Positions 48,877 to 57,491 of a stretch of DNA of 63,319 nt are shown here, in pieces. The DNA is from Rhizobium sp. Root1203 (GTDB lineage Bacteria; Pseudomonadota; Alphaproteobacteria; Rhizobiales; Rhizobiaceae). The stretch lies in the NCBI RefSeq assembly GCF_001424945.1, contig NZ_LMCW01000010.1, positions 50,778-114,096 on the forward strand, given 5' to 3'. Position 1 is the first letter of the stretch. Each line of letters starts with the position of its first letter. The translations under genes were made by a program, and so were the position numbers. The notes under the pieces are model-generated. The model ran no database searches and had not been told where the DNA came from. It was given only the letters and a program-made list of their open reading frames with translations.

Positions 48877-48891
48877 TTGCGTCTTACGCAA
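48877..48891. promoter_or_regulatory. 15-bp palindrome next to shared element A
   Basis: TTGCGT-CTT-ACGCAA, a perfect inverted repeat with a 3-bp centre. Its right arm overlaps the first GCAAT half-site of element A, so it may be an extra binding site for the same regulator. Confidence 0.45.
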
Positions 48892-48920
48892 TAAAATAGA
48901 AATTATTAGCGCAATTGTAG
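48888..48920. promoter_or_regulatory. Shared 33-bp element, site A
   Basis: GCAATA at 48888 and GCAATTGT at 48911, half-sites 23 bp apart, with the internal AAAT-GAAA-ATT pattern of sites D and E. It lies 85 bp before the chloroperoxidase-like gene. One of five such elements in 11 kb. Confidence 0.75.
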
Positions 48921-49005
48921 TTGAGCGGATCTGACGGCAGTATCCATCCATCAGACGAACACAGTGTCGCCTGAAGCTTTCAATGACGAAGTCGCAGGAC
49001 GCAAG

Positions 49006-49989
49006 ATGACTGAGAATTTCACTTCCATGACGCGCCGAGGCGCATTGCTCTCCGCTGGCGCTGCTGTCGCCGCCGCGGCCACTTCCCCCGCTTTCAACTT
49101 CGCAGTGAATGCTGCGCCCACCGCCAACAATACAACCGAAGGACAAAAGACAATGGCCTATGTGACCACCAAGGACGGCGTTGAGATCTTTTACAAGGAC
49201 TGGGGTCCGAAGGACGCGCAACCGATCGTCTTCCACCATGGCTGGCCGCTGTCGTCGGACGACTGGGACGCGCAGATGCTGTTCTTCCTGTCGAAGGGTT
49301 TTCGCGTCGTCGCCCATGATCGCCGTGGCCATGGCCGCTCCGCCCAGGTCGCAGACGGTCACGACATGGATCACTACGCGGCCGACGCCTTTGCCGTCGT
49401 CGAGGCGCTGGACCTAAAGAATGCCGTGCATATTGGCCACTCCACTGGTGGCGGCGAGGTTGCGCGGTATGTGGCAAAGCATGGTCAGCCCTCCGGCCGC
49501 GTCGCCAAGGCAGTCCTGGTCTCCGCCGTGCCGCCGCTGATGCTGAAGACGGATGCCAATCCTGAAGGTCTGCCGATCGAAGTCTTCGACGGTTTCCGTT
49601 CGGCACTCGCGGCCAACCGCGCGCAGTTCTTTCGGGATGTTCCGGCAGGCCCGTTCTACGGCTTCAACCGTGATGGCGCGACGCCCCTGGAAGGCGTGAT
49701 CCAGAACTGGTGGCGGCAGGGCATGATGGGCGGTGCCAAGGCTCATTACGACGGGATCAAGGCCTTTTCGGAGACCGACCAGACGGAAGACCTGAAGGCG
49801 ATCACTGTCCCGACACTCGTCCTGCACGGCGAAGACGACCAGATTGTTCCGATCGAGGACTCGGCGTTGAAGTCGGCCAACCTTTTGAAGAACGGTTCGC
49901 TCAAGACTTATCCGGGCTTCTCGCATGGCATGCTGACGGTCAATGCCGATGTGCTGAATGCCGATCTTCTGGCGTTCGTGCAGTCCTGA
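49006..49989 (+). CDS. Alpha/beta hydrolase, non-haem chloroperoxidase type, Tat-exported
   Basis: A 327-residue protein with a twin-arginine leader (SMTRRGALLSAGAAVAAAA) and a chloroperoxidase-like alpha/beta hydrolase. The nucleophile is Ser146 in GHSTGGG, the acid is in LHGEDDQIVP, and His is in GFSHGML. Cofactor-free chloroperoxidases of this family are in practice esterases/perhydrolases. ATG 49006 is chosen to include the leader; a second in-frame ATG at 49153 (MAYVTTKDGVEIFYKDW) has GAAGGA upstream and is where most homologues begin, so a cytosolic form may also be made. A 12-bp hairpin separates it from the ChaC gene. Preceded by shared element A. Confidence 0.9.
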   Translation: MTENFTSMTRRGALLSAGAAVAAAATSPAFNFAVNAAPTANNTTEGQKTMAYVTTKDGVEIFYKDWGPKDAQPIVFHHGWPLSSDDWDAQMLFFLSKGFRVVAHDRRGHGRSAQVADGHDMDHYAADAFAVVEALDLKNAVHIGHSTGGGEVARYVAKHGQPSGRVAKAVLVSAVPPLMLKTDANPEGLPIEVFDGFRSALAANRAQFFRDVPAGPFYGFNRDGATPLEGVIQNWWRQGMMGGAKAHYDGIKAFSETDQTEDLKAITVPTLVLHGEDDQIVPIEDSALKSANLLKNGSLKTYPGFSHGMLTVNADVLNADLLAFVQS

Positions 49990-50000
49990 CCGAACTTTCT

Positions 50001-50033
50001 CGGAGCCGCGATGCGAAAGCGATCGCGGCTCCG
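50001..50033 (+). terminator. Hairpin between chloroperoxidase and ChaC genes
   Basis: CGGAGCCGCGAT (50001-50012) pairs perfectly with ATCGCGGCTCCG (50022-50033). There is no T-tract after it, so it may be an RNA-stabilising or attenuating hairpin rather than a full terminator. Confidence 0.5.
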
Positions 50034-50067
50034 ATCTCGTGAGACGCGTGCTTTATTTCGGAACAAG

Positions 50068-50748
50068 ATGATGATGCTGACACCGGAGCTTGTTGCCTTG
50101 ACGTTGCGAGACGTCCTGGACGATGGCCCAGAACCGGGCTGGACACCACTCTCCGAGGCGGAACTTGACTGTCTCGTCGACAGGATTGAACGAGAGGTAG
50201 ACGGCGAACCGATTTGGGTCTTCGCTTATGGTTCCCTTATCTGGAATCCTGAGTTCAAGCCGATAGCCCGAATGCGAGCATCCGCATATGGATGGCACCG
50301 ATCGTTCTCGCTGAGGATCGAACGTTGGCGGGCAACCAGCGAACAACCAGGCCTGATGATGGCTCTCGAACGCGGCGGGCGGTGTGATGGCGTGGTACTC
50401 CGGTTATCGGAAGAGCGTCGCCGCCAGGATCTCCGTGCGCTCGTGGCGCGCGAGCTCAAGTACCACGAAGTCGCCGACATGGTCCGGTGGGTTCGTGTGC
50501 AGACGCCTGAAGGCATGAAGAACGCCCTGACGTTCTGGGCAAGTACGAGACGATCCGGCCTCACCAAGCCATTGCCGATCCCGACCACCGCGGAGCTCAT
50601 CGCAAACGCCTGCGGGCAAGGCGGATCGTGCGCGCAATATCTGCACAACACGATCGTTGATCTTGAGGCCGAGGGGATCCGAGACCGAAACCTCTGGCAT
50701 CTGCAGGCGTTCGTGGCCGAGCGGATCAAGGCAAAGCAAGCAGCCTGA
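50068..50748 (+). CDS. Gamma-glutamylcyclotransferase, ChaC family
   Basis: A 226-residue ChaC-type enzyme that splits glutathione into 5-oxoproline and Cys-Gly in the cytosol. Landmarks are FAYGSLIWNPEF (substrate loop), MRASAYGWHRSFSL, a Glu in VARELKYHEV, and GQGGSCAQYLHNTIVDLEAEGIRD. The start is one of three consecutive ATGs from 50068. It follows the chloroperoxidase gene by 79 bp with a hairpin between, so it is probably read from element A. A glutathione-consuming enzyme fits a thiol/electrophile response. Confidence 0.9.
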   Translation: MMMLTPELVALTLRDVLDDGPEPGWTPLSEAELDCLVDRIEREVDGEPIWVFAYGSLIWNPEFKPIARMRASAYGWHRSFSLRIERWRATSEQPGLMMALERGGRCDGVVLRLSEERRRQDLRALVARELKYHEVADMVRWVRVQTPEGMKNALTFWASTRRSGLTKPLPIPTTAELIANACGQGGSCAQYLHNTIVDLEAEGIRDRNLWHLQAFVAERIKAKQAA

Positions 50749-50769
50749 GGTCGTCGTCCTAACTGAGCG

Positions 50770-51669
50770 TCAATCCAGCATGACCATGTGCGCCGGGACC
50801 TGCTCTTCGAAGAACTTCGAGAAGGATGCGATCCGGGGTGGCAGGGCCTGATATGGGGGATAATAAAGCGTCAGCCACAACTCTGGGGGTGCCCACCCTT
50901 TAAAGACCTGTACTAGGCGTCCGGTGCGCAGGTGTTCGGCAATGTGAAACCCCGGTAGCATGGCAACGCCCGCACCGTCGGCGGCCATGTCCGCCAGAAC
51001 CTCGCCACTATTGGCGCTGAAGGCCCGACCTGCCGAAATCGTCATGCTGGATCCACCATCCGACAGCACCCAGTTCTCGCGCCGGCTCTCACCGCTATAG
51101 GCGAGGCAGTCATCGGGTGTCAGTTCGTTCGGGTGCTGCATTTCGACGAACCTGCTGCCGGGAGCAGCGATCAGGATCCGCGGCACCACCCGGATCTTGC
51201 GCCAGATCGTAAACTTGTCGGACGGCTGGGACGAGATGCGGATCGCCAGATCGTAGTCGTCGTCCACGATGTTCACCAATCCATCGGACAGCGAGATCTC
51301 GAAGCTCATCTTCGGATATCGTTCCTTGAATCCTGAAAGGATCGGCGGCAGCACTGCCTTGCCGAACCACGTTGGCGCACTAATCCGAAGCCGTCCCTCA
51401 TCGGCCTTGTGCGCGTTCATCACCTCGCGCCGAGCGTCTTCGAGCGCCTTCACCGCGGGCTGGATCTGCGCGGCAAAGATCGCGCCATCGGTCGTCAGGG
51501 AAACCTGCCTCGTGGTGCGCACAAAGAGCTGTACGCCGAGTTCTGCCTCGAGCGCGGCGATGGCACGCGTGACGGCTGCGGGTGTCATGTCCAGTTCGCG
51601 GGCTACCTGGGCGAAGTTCCGCTTCTCGGCGGCAAGCAGGAAGGTTCGAAGGGCTTTGTAATCGTTCAT
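50770..51669 (-). CDS. LysR family transcriptional regulator
   Basis: A 299-residue LysR regulator (FLLAAEKRNFAQVARELDMTPAAVTRAIAALEAELGVQLFVRTTR) with an effector domain ending VFKGWAPPELWLTLYYPPYQ. It is divergent from the VOC dioxygenase gene with element B in the 118-bp shared region, only 19 bp from its own start. That position makes it the first candidate to bind the shared element and to repress itself. Confidence 0.92.
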   Translation of the reverse strand: MNDYKALRTFLLAAEKRNFAQVARELDMTPAAVTRAIAALEAELGVQLFVRTTRQVSLTTDGAIFAAQIQPAVKALEDARREVMNAHKADEGRLRISAPTWFGKAVLPPILSGFKERYPKMSFEISLSDGLVNIVDDDYDLAIRISSQPSDKFTIWRKIRVVPRILIAAPGSRFVEMQHPNELTPDDCLAYSGESRRENWVLSDGGSSMTISAGRAFSANSGEVLADMAADGAGVAMLPGFHIAEHLRTGRLVQVFKGWAPPELWLTLYYPPYQALPPRIASFSKFFEEQVPAHMVMLD

Positions 51670-51687
51670 ATCATTGTTTCAAATTTG

Positions 51688-51720
51688 GCAATTCAATCAC
51701 AAGAAATATTGCAATTCTGC
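51688..51720. promoter_or_regulatory. Shared 33-bp element, site B
   Basis: GCAATTCAAT at 51688 and GCAATTCTGC at 51711, spaced 23 bp. It lies between the divergent LysR (50770-51669) and VOC dioxygenase genes, a classic position for a LysR operator serving both. Confidence 0.75.
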
Positions 51721-51787
51721 GCGGTGATCAATGGGCCTACATTCATATCAACACTTGAACACCCAACGCTGATTGAAAGGCACTGAC

Positions 51788-52720
51788 ATGATCAAGGACA
51801 TCAAGGGACTTCACCACGTAACTTCGATGGCATCGGACGCGCGGCAGAACAATCGCTTCTTCACCGACACGCTGGGTCTGCGCCGCGTCAAGCAGACGGT
51901 CAACTTCGACGATCCGAGCGTCTACCACCTGTACTACGGTGACGAGAATGGTTCCGCAGGCACGGTGATGACCTACTTCCCATTCCCGAAACTGATGCTT
52001 GGTCGTCCGGGCGTGGGTGAGGTCAGTGAGACGCAGTTCTCGGTTCCAAAGGGCTCGCTGAAGTTCTGGCAGGATCGCTTCGCGGCTCAAGGTGTCGACG
52101 GTCTAGAAACGGATACTGTCTTCGGCGCCAACCGTCTTCGCTTCATGGGCCCAGATGGCGACGGTCTTGCGCTGATCGAGTCCGCCGACGACAACCGCGC
52201 GCCATGGCGGGCGGATGGAATTCCCGACGATGCGGCCATCCGCGGTTTCGCCGGTGCTCGCTTCAGCCTGCATGACACCGCAGCTACGGAAGAGCTTCTC
52301 GGCTTCATGGGTTACCAGCGCGCCGAGAAGGAGGGCGACGTGACTCGCTTCATCATCCCCAATGGCAACGGAGCGGATTCGATCGATCTCGCATCCCTGC
52401 CGAAAATGCCCTTCGCGCGTCAGGGGGCGGGATCGGTTCACCACATCGCCTTCGCCGTCGATAACCGTGAGAAGCAGCTCGAGGTGCGCAAGGCCTTAAT
52501 GGACACGGGGTATCAGGTCACGCCCGTCATCGACCGCGACTATTTCTGGGCGATCTACTTCCGCACGCCGGGTGGCGTTCTGTTCGAGGTTGCCACGAAC
52601 GAGCCGGGCTTCAATCGCGATGAAGACACGGCTCACCTTGGGGAAGCGCTCAAGCTACCGGGCCAATATGAAGCTTTCCGCGATCAGATCCAGGCAAATC
52701 TCGAGCCACTGGCTGCCTGA
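51788..52720 (+). CDS. Ring-cleaving dioxygenase (VOC superfamily, MhqO/PcpA-like)
   Basis: A 310-residue protein with paired vicinal-oxygen-chelate modules. The probable Fe(II) ligands are His10 in GLHHVTS, His219 in GSVHHIAF and Glu267 in GVLFEVATNEPGF. Homologues cleave hydroquinones, or give resistance to quinones and related electrophiles (MhqO/MhqA of Bacillus). ATG 51788 has AAAGG upstream. Divergent from LysR, with element B between. A second LysR follows 72 bp downstream on the same strand. Confidence 0.9.
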   Translation: MIKDIKGLHHVTSMASDARQNNRFFTDTLGLRRVKQTVNFDDPSVYHLYYGDENGSAGTVMTYFPFPKLMLGRPGVGEVSETQFSVPKGSLKFWQDRFAAQGVDGLETDTVFGANRLRFMGPDGDGLALIESADDNRAPWRADGIPDDAAIRGFAGARFSLHDTAATEELLGFMGYQRAEKEGDVTRFIIPNGNGADSIDLASLPKMPFARQGAGSVHHIAFAVDNREKQLEVRKALMDTGYQVTPVIDRDYFWAIYFRTPGGVLFEVATNEPGFNRDEDTAHLGEALKLPGQYEAFRDQIQANLEPLAA

Positions 52721-52792
52721 CAATACCCCTCAAAACTGATGGCATTTCGTATTTTGGACGCCGCACACATAAATTTCGATGGAGAGATGACA

Positions 52793-53710
52793 ATGGATCA
52801 ATTGGGAGCGATCAGAGCCTTTGTTCGCGTCGTCGAGGCCGGATCCTTTGCAAAGGCTGCAGACACGATGGGTGCGCCACGGTCGACCGTGAGTAAGCTT
52901 GTTCAGGATCTCGAGGCAAGCTTGAGCCTCAAGCTGCTCGAACGCACGACACGTTCAGTCACCGTGACACCTGAGGGAGTTGCTTATTACGAGCGCGCCA
53001 TTCGCCTGATCGCCGATTTCGACGAAATGAACAATGAGGCGACCCGTGGGCGCCTAGCCACCAGGGGAAAACTTCGGGTTGACGTAGGAGGGACCTTCGC
53101 GAATGCGATTCTGATCCCTCGGTTGCCAGAGTTTTACGCGCTCTATCCAGAGATCGAGCTGCAGCTTGGTGTAACAGAACGTCAGGCCGACATCGTCGAA
53201 GAGGGCATAGACTGCGTCATCCGTGCCGGCGATCTGCCCAACGCATCTCTCGTTGCGAGGAAGTTATGTAGCGTTGAGATAGTGACCTGCGCAACCCCGT
53301 GGTACCTCGAAAAACACGGCGTGCCAGCTTCGCCATCGGATCTGCAGCGTGATCATATTTTCGTGCAGTACTTTTTTGCACGTAGTCTGAAAGCTGCACC
53401 CGTTCGACTGATGAAAGGCGATGAGAAAATAGAGATCTACAGCCCCATCAAGCTCTCCACCAGTGATGCCACGGCGCATTTGCATGGAATATTAGCAGGA
53501 CTGGGTATCGGGCAGACATTTGAGTTCTTGGCACGGCCCCATATCGCTCGTGGCGCCCTGGTCCCAATCATGAACGATTGGGCGCCACCACGTTATCCTG
53601 TTCACATCGTAAGGCCAGCGGGCCGGTTTCCTAGCGTTAAGTATCAGGTCTTTGCAGACTGGGTTGCGGGCGTGTTTTCTGCCTACGACGATGATACCGG
53701 CACACCGTAG
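52793..53710 (+). CDS. LysR family transcriptional regulator
   Basis: A 305-residue LysR regulator of the large CrgA/DsdC-like subgroup (MDQLGAIRAFVRVVEAGSF, then RSTVSKLVQDLEASL). ATG 52793 has GGAGAG six bases upstream; longer frames are not needed. It probably shares the VOC dioxygenase transcript and is the second candidate regulator for the five shared elements. Confidence 0.9.
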   Translation: MDQLGAIRAFVRVVEAGSFAKAADTMGAPRSTVSKLVQDLEASLSLKLLERTTRSVTVTPEGVAYYERAIRLIADFDEMNNEATRGRLATRGKLRVDVGGTFANAILIPRLPEFYALYPEIELQLGVTERQADIVEEGIDCVIRAGDLPNASLVARKLCSVEIVTCATPWYLEKHGVPASPSDLQRDHIFVQYFFARSLKAAPVRLMKGDEKIEIYSPIKLSTSDATAHLHGILAGLGIGQTFEFLARPHIARGALVPIMNDWAPPRYPVHIVRPAGRFPSVKYQVFADWVAGVFSAYDDDTGTP

Positions 53711-54193
53711 TGGCTTTGTCCATATCCATGGATAGTTACTCCACAATGACGGGCTTCTCCCATCTCTCCTTCGAATATATTCCCACGGCTGATTTGATCC
53801 ATCGTCGGACAGCGCGGAGTGGGTGATGGGCCTATCCTGTGTGGGAGTGTGCCGTGACATGGCGGTCGTCTCCTGGTTCGGCGGCCTATAAAATTGAAGC
53901 AACGGTTGTTGAGAGTAAGCAGAAGACAAAGTAATCGCCAATGGAACCCCTGCGCGTAGAGCGTACTCACCATCTAGTCGCGTCAATGCTCAATGGCAGA
54001 CTGCCACGCATGTCACGGCTCACACCCCGCTCTCCTGTCGTCCACGGGCCGTCTCGCCCCAAGCGAATTCGGCCAAATCGCTCCACGCCGAATAGCGTGA
54101 ACAGCGACACTGCAACCTACCTCAGGGCCTCCTGTCCGAATGATTGTGCGACGTCCGCAGGTCAACCGAACGTCAGTAATTATTGCGATAAAG
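53711..54193. other. Intergenic region, no gene recognised
   Basis: Nearly 700 bp separate this LysR stop from the next gene, with element C in the second half. Before it I see an AT-rich patch near 53885 (cctataaaattg) and short low-quality frames only. Confidence 0.4.
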
Positions 54194-54226
54194 GCAACTC
54201 ATTCGCAATTAATATTGCAATTTTGC
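54194..54226. promoter_or_regulatory. Shared 33-bp element, site C
   Basis: GCAACTCATT at 54194 and GCAATTTTGC at 54217, spaced 23 bp. The last 14 bases, TATTGCAATTTTGC, match site B in 13 positions. An additional GCAATT at 54205 lies between the half-sites. It lies 183 bp upstream of the isochorismatase-fold gene. Confidence 0.72.
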
Positions 54227-54408
54227 ATGAGTGCAAATCACGCTACGTTTCCTTTCAGCAGCCGAGGCAACGAGTGAACGGAAGCATCGGTTTCGACCTA
54301 CTCAGGGCCTTATGAGGCGTGTTCCAGGACATGGTGTCCGTTCGACAGGCCCTGCCAAGTTTATAACCAGCCGCATTAGCGGTCCAAACAACCGAAGAGG
54401 AAAATCTC

Positions 54409-55098
54409 ATGTCCAAGCTCGAAGTTCTCACTCCCGCCAACAGCCAGTTGATTTTCATCGACCAGCAACCTCAGATGGCTTTTGGCGTTCAGTCGATCGA
54501 CCGCCAGACGCTTAAGAACAACGTCGTCGGTCTGGCCAAGGCAGCAAGGATCTTCAACATCCCGACGACCATCACCACCGTCGAAACAGAAAGCTTCTCC
54601 GGCAATACCTTCCCGGAACTTCTGGCGGTCTATCCGGAGAACGACATTCTCGAGCGCACCTCGATGAACTCCTGGGACGACCAGAACGTGCGCGATGCGC
54701 TGGCGAAGAACGCGGCAAACGGCCGCCGGAAGATCGTCGTCTCCGGTCTGTGGACGGAAGTGTGCAACACAACCTTCGCACTCTCGGCTCTGCATGATGT
54801 TCCGGATTATGAGATCTACATGGTCGCGGATGCTTCCGGCGGCACGTCCTCAGACGCGCACAAATACGCGATGGACCGGATGGTTCAGGCAGGCGTGATC
54901 CCGGTCACCTGGCAGCAGGTCCTGCTCGAGTGGCAGCGCGACTGGGCCCGCAGGGAAACCTACGATGCTGTCACCACCCTCGTGAAGGAGCATTCCGGCG
55001 CATACGGCATGGGCATCGACTACGCCGTCACGCATGTCCACGGTGGCGAAGAACGCGTCAAGCACGGCAAGCGCATCGGCCCAAATCCCGCCAATTAA
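54409..55098 (+). CDS. Isochorismatase-family cysteine hydrolase (YcaC-like)
   Basis: A 229-residue cysteine hydrolase of the isochorismatase superfamily, YcaC-like branch. The catalytic Asp is Asp18 in LIFIDQQPQM and the nucleophile is Cys119 in VSGLWTEVCNTTFALSAL. DASGGTSSDAHKYAMDRMVQAG is typical of the branch. YcaC-like substrates are unknown; relatives hydrolyse amides or imides. First gene downstream of element C; a hairpin follows it before xapX. Confidence 0.9.
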   Translation: MSKLEVLTPANSQLIFIDQQPQMAFGVQSIDRQTLKNNVVGLAKAARIFNIPTTITTVETESFSGNTFPELLAVYPENDILERTSMNSWDDQNVRDALAKNAANGRRKIVVSGLWTEVCNTTFALSALHDVPDYEIYMVADASGGTSSDAHKYAMDRMVQAGVIPVTWQQVLLEWQRDWARRETYDAVTTLVKEHSGAYGMGIDYAVTHVHGGEERVKHGKRIGPNPAN

Positions 55099-55109
55099 GG
55101 GTCTGGCCA

Positions 55110-55142
55110 GACCGCTCCGATAACCCGTCGGAGCGGTCTTTC
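55110..55142 (+). terminator. Terminator-like hairpin between isochorismatase and XapX genes
   Basis: GACCGCTCCGA (55110-55120) pairs with TCGGAGCGGTC (55128-55138), loop of 7, followed by TTTCC. A perfect 11-bp stem with a short T-tract; partial termination would set a ratio between the first and later genes. Confidence 0.65.
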
Positions 55143-55163
55143 CGTAATCGTGAAGGACAACCA

Positions 55164-55451
55164 ATGAAAATCTATCTCCTGTCTCTCGGCGCAGGTCTGC
55201 TGGTCGGCATCGTGTACAGCCTCCTGAACGTCCGCTCGCCGGCTCCGCCTGTCATCGCCTTGGTCGGCCTTCTCGGCATTCTCGTCGGTGAACAGATCAT
55301 CCCTTTCGCAAAGACCTTGTGGAGCAGGGAGCCAGCAGGCGTTTCATGGATTCATCAGATCAAGCCGCACATGTTCGGCCACCTACCGAAGGGCAGCGAT
55401 CGGATCGACCTCGCCCATCAGGCAGAGGCGAAAGCGGAGGAGCGGAGCTGA
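55164..55451 (+). CDS. XapX domain membrane protein
   Basis: A 95-residue protein starting MKIYLLSLGAGLLVGIVYSL and continuing LNVRSPAPPVIALVGLLGIL. This XapX (DUF1427) domain has two membrane helices; function unknown. A soluble tail of about 40 residues (WIHQIKPHMFGHLPKGSDRI) follows. AAGGAC precedes the start, and the stop overlaps the amidohydrolase start (TGATG). XapX genes are often found beside amidohydrolase and isochorismatase-type genes. Confidence 0.88.
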   Translation: MKIYLLSLGAGLLVGIVYSLLNVRSPAPPVIALVGLLGILVGEQIIPFAKTLWSREPAGVSWIHQIKPHMFGHLPKGSDRIDLAHQAEAKAEERS

Positions 55452-57433
55452 TGACGACTCGTCGATCCTTTCTTGGGGGCGCGTCGAGCCTGGCGTTCTC
55501 GAACCTCTTCTCCCCGGCGAAAGCCGCCGATGCCAACCAGACCGGAGTAGACACCATGCATCCCGACCTGATCCTCCATAACGGCCGCGTGACGACCCTT
55601 GACCGGGCCAATCCAAACGCCACGGCGATCGCCATCAAGGATGGCCTGTTTCTCGACGTCGGATCCGACAGCGAGATTATGGCGCTGGCTGGTGCCAACA
55701 CGAAGATCGTCGACCTCAGGGGCAAGCGCGTCCTGCCGGGCCTGATTGACAACCATACTCACGTTATTCGCGGCGGCCTGAACTACAACATGGAACTGCG
55801 CTGGGACGGCGTGCGCTCGCTCGCAGATGCCATGGGCATGCTGAAGCGCCAGGTGGCGATCACGCCCGCGCCGCAATGGGTGCGCGTCGTCGGCGGATTC
55901 ACTGAACATCAGTTTGCCGAAAAACGCCTGCCGACGATCGAGGAGATCAATGCGATCGCTCCCGATACCCCGGTCTTCCTGTTGCATCTCTACGACCGGG
56001 CACTCCTGAATGGCGCGGCGCTGCGCGCCGTCGGCTACACCCGCGATACGCCGAACCCGCCGGGTGGTGAAATCACCCGTGATGCCAATGGCAATCCGAC
56101 TGGCATGCTGCTGGCCAAGCCGAATGCAGGCATTCTCTACTCGACGCTCGCCAAGGGGCCGAAGCTTCCTCTGGACTATCAGGTAAACTCGACCCGCCAC
56201 TTCATGCGCGAACTGAACCGCCTTGGCGTTACCGGAGTGATCGACGCGGGCGGCGGCTTCCAGAACTATCCGGACGACTACGAGGTCATCCAGAAGCTGT
56301 CGGACGAGAACCAGATGACGGTTCGTCTTGCATACAACCTCTTCACGCAGAAGCCCAAGGAAGAGAAGCAGGATTTCCTAAACTGGACGCAGTCGGTCAA
56401 ATACAAGCAGGGCAACGACTATTTTCGCCACAACGGTGCTGGCGAGATGCTGGTCTTCTCCGCTGCCGACTTCGAAGACTTTCGCCAGCCGCGCGCGGAA
56501 ATGGCACCGGAGATGGAGGGCGAGTTGGAAGAGGTCGTCCGGGTTCTCGCCGAGAACCGCTGGCCCTGGCGCATGCATGCCACTTATGACGAGACCATCT
56601 CCCGCGCGCTCGACGTGTTCGAGAAGGTCGACAAGGACATTCCGCTCGAAGGACTGAACTGGTTCTTCGACCATGCCGAAACCATCTCGGATCGCTCGAT
56701 CGACCGCATCGCCGCACTCGGCGGTGGCATCGCCACTCAGCATCGCATGGCCTATCAAGGCGAATACTTCGTCGAGCGATACGGTCACGGCGTGGCCGAG
56801 GCTACGCCGCCGATCCGCCGCATGCTCGACAAGGGTGTGAATGTCTCCGCAGGCACCGATGCGACGCGCGTTGCTTCCTACAATCCATGGGTTTCGCTGT
56901 CGTGGATGGTCACCGGCAAGACTGTCGGTGGAATGCAACTCTATCCGCGAGCCAACTGCCTCGACCGGGAGACCGCGCTGCGCATGTGGACTGAGAAGGT
57001 CACGTGGTTCTCCAATGAAGAGGGCAAGAAGGGCCGCATCGAGAAGGGCCAGTTCGCCGATCTGGTGGTGCCGGACAAGGACTTCTTCTCCTGCGCCGAG
57101 GACGAGATTTCGTTCCTCACCTCGGAACTGACCATGGTCGGCGGCAAGATCGTCTATGGCGCAGGCGACTTCAAGACGCTCGACGAGAACGACATCCCGC
57201 CCGCGATGCCCGACTGGTCTCCCGTGCGCAAGTTCGGCGGCTACGCGGCCTGGGGCGAACCGGAGGGCGCGGGCGCTCGATCCTTGCGCCGCACCGCCAT
57301 CTCCACATGCGGATGCGCCAGCGATTGCGGCGTGCACGGCCACGACCATGCCGGAGCTTGGACCTCCAAGCTTCCAATCGCCGACCTCAAGGGATTCTTC
57401 GGCGCATTCGGTTGCTCCTGTTGGGCCGTCTGA
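55451..57433 (+). CDS. Amidohydrolase (YtcJ-like), exported, with Cys/His-rich tail
   Basis: A 660-residue metal-dependent hydrolase. The N-terminus MTTRRSFLGGASSLAFSNLF is a twin-arginine leader. The amidohydrolase fold runs from about residue 38 (LILHNGRVTTLDRANPNATA), with the HxH metal motif in LIDNHTHVIRGG, further His in WFFDHAET, and Asp in SAGTDATRV. It belongs to the YtcJ-type amidohydrolase 3 group; substrate unknown. The last 50 residues are unusual: CGCASDCGVHGHDHAGAW and GCSCWAV form a Cys/His-rich tail that could bind metal or be oxidised. Translationally coupled to xapX. Confidence 0.88.
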   Translation: MTTRRSFLGGASSLAFSNLFSPAKAADANQTGVDTMHPDLILHNGRVTTLDRANPNATAIAIKDGLFLDVGSDSEIMALAGANTKIVDLRGKRVLPGLIDNHTHVIRGGLNYNMELRWDGVRSLADAMGMLKRQVAITPAPQWVRVVGGFTEHQFAEKRLPTIEEINAIAPDTPVFLLHLYDRALLNGAALRAVGYTRDTPNPPGGEITRDANGNPTGMLLAKPNAGILYSTLAKGPKLPLDYQVNSTRHFMRELNRLGVTGVIDAGGGFQNYPDDYEVIQKLSDENQMTVRLAYNLFTQKPKEEKQDFLNWTQSVKYKQGNDYFRHNGAGEMLVFSAADFEDFRQPRAEMAPEMEGELEEVVRVLAENRWPWRMHATYDETISRALDVFEKVDKDIPLEGLNWFFDHAETISDRSIDRIAALGGGIATQHRMAYQGEYFVERYGHGVAEATPPIRRMLDKGVNVSAGTDATRVASYNPWVSLSWMVTGKTVGGMQLYPRANCLDRETALRMWTEKVTWFSNEEGKKGRIEKGQFADLVVPDKDFFSCAEDEISFLTSELTMVGGKIVYGAGDFKTLDENDIPPAMPDWSPVRKFGGYAAWGEPEGAGARSLRRTAISTCGCASDCGVHGHDHAGAWTSKLPIADLKGFFGAFGCSCWAV

Positions 57434-57441
57434 CGAGCCTG

Positions 57442-57468
57442 GCTCGGGTGGCATCCAGCCACCCGAGC
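57442..57468 (+). terminator. Hairpin after the amidohydrolase gene
   Basis: GCTCGGGTGGC (57442-57452) pairs with GCCACCCGAGC (57458-57468), loop of 5. It lies 8 bp after the stop. The T-tract is poor, but position and stem strength suggest the 3' end of the operon, just before element D. Confidence 0.6.
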
Positions 57469-57491
57469 ATCACTTCATAATTGCCCATTTT

